Below are positions 61,615 to 64,000 of a stretch of DNA of 64,000 nucleotides, piece by piece. Source of the DNA: Planctomycetota bacterium (GTDB lineage: Bacteria; Planctomycetota; Phycisphaerae; Phycisphaerales; UBA5793); the NCBI GenBank assembly GCA_013112555.1, contig JABFGK010000001.1, positions 372,001 to 436,000 on the forward strand, in the 5' to 3' direction. How positions within the stretch are numbered: the stretch's first letter is position 1; each line of letters starts with the position of its first letter. A program made the position numbers and the translations under genes. The notes beneath the pieces are model-generated. The model did not search any database. It had not been told where the DNA came from and worked only from the letters and a program-made list of their open reading frames with translations.

Positions 61615-62789
61615 GAGGCGGGCTCTGGCTGCTGGCGTGGAACCATGTGCTCTACAACCGGGCTCAGACGGTGATTCTGACGCTCTGTCTGGCCGTGACG
61701 ATGTGCATCCCGATGACGACGAGGATGCTGATCGGACTGTATGAGTCTGATCTGCGCGCTCGCGCACAGGCAACGCCGTTACTGGCCGGGGCCCGCGGGA
61801 ACCGCTTTGACCTGAGTCTGGCTGCCCTGTATTTCCGGCATAGCGAACTCGAGCCGATGCCATACGGAGAATTCGAATCGATCAGCCGTGAGGCAGCCGG
61901 CGTGTGTGTGCCGATCAGTGTGCGGTTTACCGCCCAGGGCTACCCGGTGGTCGGGACATCGGCAGACTACTTCTCTGTACGAGGGATGCAGCCGGCGACC
62001 GGAGAACTTCCGCAGTTGATCGGGGATGCGGTCGTCGGATGGGACGTGGCACAGGATCTCGGGCTGTCGGCAGGCGATTCGCTGTTTTCAGATCCGGTGG
62101 ACCTGTACGACATTGCCAAGCCGTCGGCATTGAAAATGCATGTCACCGGTGTGCTGGCACGAACGGGGTCACCGGATGATCGGGCCGTGTTTACGGATAT
62201 TAAGTCTGCATGGGTGCTTGAGGGAATCTCGCACGGGCATCAGGACGTCGTGAACGAACCGCTTGACCCGCAGATGGTGATCGGCAAGACCGATGAACTG
62301 GTCGCTGTCTCGCTCGCGCTGATGGAATACAACGAGGTGACCCCCGAGAATGCCTGGACGTTTCACACGCACGCAGACCCGTCAACCCTGCCACTGACTG
62401 CTGTCCTGGTGTGGCCGACGGATGCGAAAAGCGGGACGATTCTCAAGGGCAAGGTGAATCAGAAGCGGCTCTATCAGATGGTGATTCCCTCGGAGGTGAT
62501 CAGTGATCTGATGGCCTTTGTCTTTCGGATTCAGGCGCTCTTCGATTCCCTGTCCGTGATTCTGGGGCTGTCCACTATGATGCTGATCGTGCTGGTCATG
62601 CTCTTGTCGGCCCGGATACGATCGCGTGAGTTTATGACATTGAATCGGATCGGGTGCAGCCGGTTTACCGTATTGAAACTGTATGCCATGGAATTGGGTT
62701 TGATTCTGTTTCTCAGTGTGATCCTGGCTGTGGGAGCGGCAACAGGTACAGCCAAAGCGCTTCCTGACCTCGTACATCTGGTCTCTTAG
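61611..62789 (+). CDS. ABC transporter permease, FtsX/MacB-like
   Basis: A 392-residue permease of the FtsX/MacB fold. The N-terminal helix (TVILTLCLAVTMCIPMTTRML) is followed by a large periplasmic domain (residues ~45-280) and then membrane helices (LIVLVMLLSARIRSREF, LGLILFLSVILAVGAA). The short cytoplasmic motif IRSREFMTLNRIGCSRFTV is the FtsX-type coupling region. The usual fourth helix is not obvious. It overlaps the ATPase gene by 4 bases (ATGA). The substrate is unknown. A ZnuA-like lipoprotein follows 16 bases later, suggesting a joint role with metal ions. Confidence 0.84.
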   Translation: MRGGLWLLAWNHVLYNRAQTVILTLCLAVTMCIPMTTRMLIGLYESDLRARAQATPLLAGARGNRFDLSLAALYFRHSELEPMPYGEFESISREAAGVCVPISVRFTAQGYPVVGTSADYFSVRGMQPATGELPQLIGDAVVGWDVAQDLGLSAGDSLFSDPVDLYDIAKPSALKMHVTGVLARTGSPDDRAVFTDIKSAWVLEGISHGHQDVVNEPLDPQMVIGKTDELVAVSLALMEYNEVTPENAWTFHTHADPSTLPLTAVLVWPTDAKSGTILKGKVNQKRLYQMVIPSEVISDLMAFVFRIQALFDSLSVILGLSTMMLIVLVMLLSARIRSREFMTLNRIGCSRFTVLKLYAMELGLILFLSVILAVGAATGTAKALPDLVHLVS

Positions 62790-62805
62790 GTGGGAGTCTC
62801 ATCCG

Positions 62806-63843
62806 ATGCAGTACCCAATCGCATTTTCCGGTCGCCGTATGAGTCGGATTCATGTGACGCAGTGTGTCTTGATACTCGGCCTGGTATGTGCTTTGTTCCC
62901 CGGTTGCAGCAGAGAGGAGCCGGTCGACACAGCGGTGCCGCAGGCAGCAGATCAGGCACAGCGCACGACTGAGGGCGAGCCGACCGGTGACCGAGTGTTC
63001 ACGGTGTACACCACGTTTTACCCAATGACCTATCTGACTGAGCGCATCGGGGGGGCGCACATCCGCGTGGTGTGCCCGTTGCCTGCTGATGAGGATGCCA
63101 TTTTCTGGCAGCCGCCCCGTGAGGTGATCACGAAGTATCAGCAGGCTGATTTGATCGTGACCAACGGCGCTGAGTTTGAGAAGTGGGTCGGTCTGGCAAG
63201 CCTGCCCCTGAGCCGGGTGGTGAGCACGGCCGATGGGTTCCGTGATCGGTGGGTGTCGTTTGAGGCCACGGTACATAGCCACGGTGCCACCGGTGAGCAT
63301 GCCCATGAAGGTGTGGACGGGCACACGTGGGTGGACCCGATCAGTGCAGCCGTGCAATCCCAGGCGATCGCGATTGCCTTGAAGCGTGCCCTGCCTGATG
63401 CATCGGCCGATATTGACGCAAACCTGAAGGCCGTCGGCGATGATCTGATGGCCCTGGATGAGCGCCTGACCGGGATCACGCCGGCGATTGCAGAGGCACT
63501 CATTCTCTGCTCGCATCCAGCGTATAACTATGTGGCGGCTCGCTATGACTTGGATGTCCACAACCTGGCACTCGACCCGGAAACGGTGCCGACCGAGGAG
63601 GAGTGGGCGCATGTTAAGTCGGTGATTGATGAGGCTGGCGGATCAAGGACCATGACGGTCATGCTGTGGGAGGCGGAACCGCTGGAATCGGTGTCGTCCA
63701 GGCTGGCTGCTGATCTGGGGGTCGTCAGCGTCGTCTTTGATCCCTGTGAGCAGCCGAGCGACGCCGAGTCGGGCGATTACATGACACGGATGAATGCGAA
63801 CATTGATCGGCTGACAGCAGTGCTGCAGGGTGGAGGAGGGTAG
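62806..63843 (+). CDS. ZnuA-like metal-binding lipoprotein
   Basis: A 345-residue substrate-binding-like protein of the cluster A-I metal-binding family (ZnuA/TroA type). A lipobox (LFPGC) follows the signal helix. The core opens with FTVYTTFYPMTYLTERIGG. A His-rich loop (HSHGATGEHAHEGVDGHTW) and CSHPAYNYVAARY correspond to two metal-ligand regions. The first expected His (family pattern PHxYxP) is replaced here by IFWQPPRE, so one ligand seems missing. ATG 62806 has GGGAG upstream. It is the last gene of the operon; no ZnuB-type permease is present. Confidence 0.85.
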   Translation: MQYPIAFSGRRMSRIHVTQCVLILGLVCALFPGCSREEPVDTAVPQAADQAQRTTEGEPTGDRVFTVYTTFYPMTYLTERIGGAHIRVVCPLPADEDAIFWQPPREVITKYQQADLIVTNGAEFEKWVGLASLPLSRVVSTADGFRDRWVSFEATVHSHGATGEHAHEGVDGHTWVDPISAAVQSQAIAIALKRALPDASADIDANLKAVGDDLMALDERLTGITPAIAEALILCSHPAYNYVAARYDLDVHNLALDPETVPTEEEWAHVKSVIDEAGGSRTMTVMLWEAEPLESVSSRLAADLGVVSVVFDPCEQPSDAESGDYMTRMNANIDRLTAVLQGGGG

Positions 63844-63903
63844 GGCGTCCATGGTTGCGTTGGGACGGCCATCACCCCCCCCACAGAGGCGCGGGCTGAC
63901 GGG

Positions 63904-64000
63904 CTACTTCTTTACATGCAGATCGATGAGTTTGAACTGTGTCACGTCGACGAGCCCCTGGTCGGTGACTTTCATTTCTCCGATGACTGAGAGGGAGAGA
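63904..64000 (-). CDS. C-terminal fragment of an unknown gene (cut by window end)
   Basis: The minus-strand frame is open from the window edge to a TAG at 63904-63906, with at least 31 codons ending MKVTDQGLVDVTQFKLIDLHVKK. The composition is protein-like and the stop lies only 60 bases from the end of the plus-strand ZnuA-like gene, so the two are convergent. The family is not recognised. The gene starts outside the window. Confidence 0.5.
   Translation of the reverse strand, partial: LSLSVIGEMKVTDQGLVDVTQFKLIDLHVKK

Overview
The window looks like a chromosomal segment of a planctomycete, most likely class Phycisphaerae. This is inferred from gene content, because no rRNA gene is present. 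Supporting features are Tat-dependent sugar-isomerase-like and aldo-keto reductase proteins, a planctomycete-style sigma factor overlapping a membrane Ser/Thr kinase with a repeat-rich sensor region, prepilins carrying the C-terminal 'FADGSV' motif, a PEP-CTERM-like exported protein, a DUF3467 protein, and moderately GC-rich housekeeping genes in short operons. No rRNA, CRISPR array, transposase, integrase or prophage was seen.

Layout: 1-6.4 kb holds the end of alaS, a secreted sugar-isomerase-like protein, a ubiX-type flavin prenyltransferase, a large exported protein split by an apparent frameshift, and glpX. 6.9-13.8 kb is a compact membrane-arm complex I operon, nuoJKLMN, ending in a clear terminator; nuoA-I are not beside it. 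14-24.5 kb is mixed metabolism and RNA/DNA maintenance: aldo-keto reductase, two small proteins, an esterase, miaA, topA, a 0.6 kb tandem repeat, a DegT-type aminotransferase, DUF3467 and a quinone-oxidoreductase-like dehydrogenase. A permease fused to PTS-EIIA-like and RCK_C-like regulatory domains follows.

26.8-39.1 kb, all on the minus strand, is a complete inner-membrane type IV pilus / type II secretion-like machine: PilM, PilN, PilO, a PilP/GspC-like protein, a PilB/GspE ATPase, PilT, PilC/GspF, and three pilin-like proteins, one of them an unusual 824-residue PilX-like protein. A separate prepilin lies at 39.5-40.4 kb. It is flanked by a repeated hairpin block that also carries a broken copy of the prepilin's own 3' end, next to the kinase / sigma-factor pair at 40.6-43.8 kb.

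44-56.5 kb includes an exported cysteine-rich protein, a bacterial GPP34 (GOLPH3-like) protein, and the most surprising pair in the window: gatE-gatD, an archaeal-type Glu-tRNA(Gln) amidotransferase. After these come a TPR-like regulator, a PEP-CTERM-like protein, a GH35 enzyme with altered catalytic-site residues, tRNA-Tyr and another exported protein. 56.8-64 kb has an M28-PDZ aminopeptidase and, divergently, an operon joining a LolD/MacB-type ABC transporter to a ZnuA-like lipoprotein. The first gene of that operon also appears frameshifted.

All functional statements come from reading the translated sequence and motif recognition; no database search was run.
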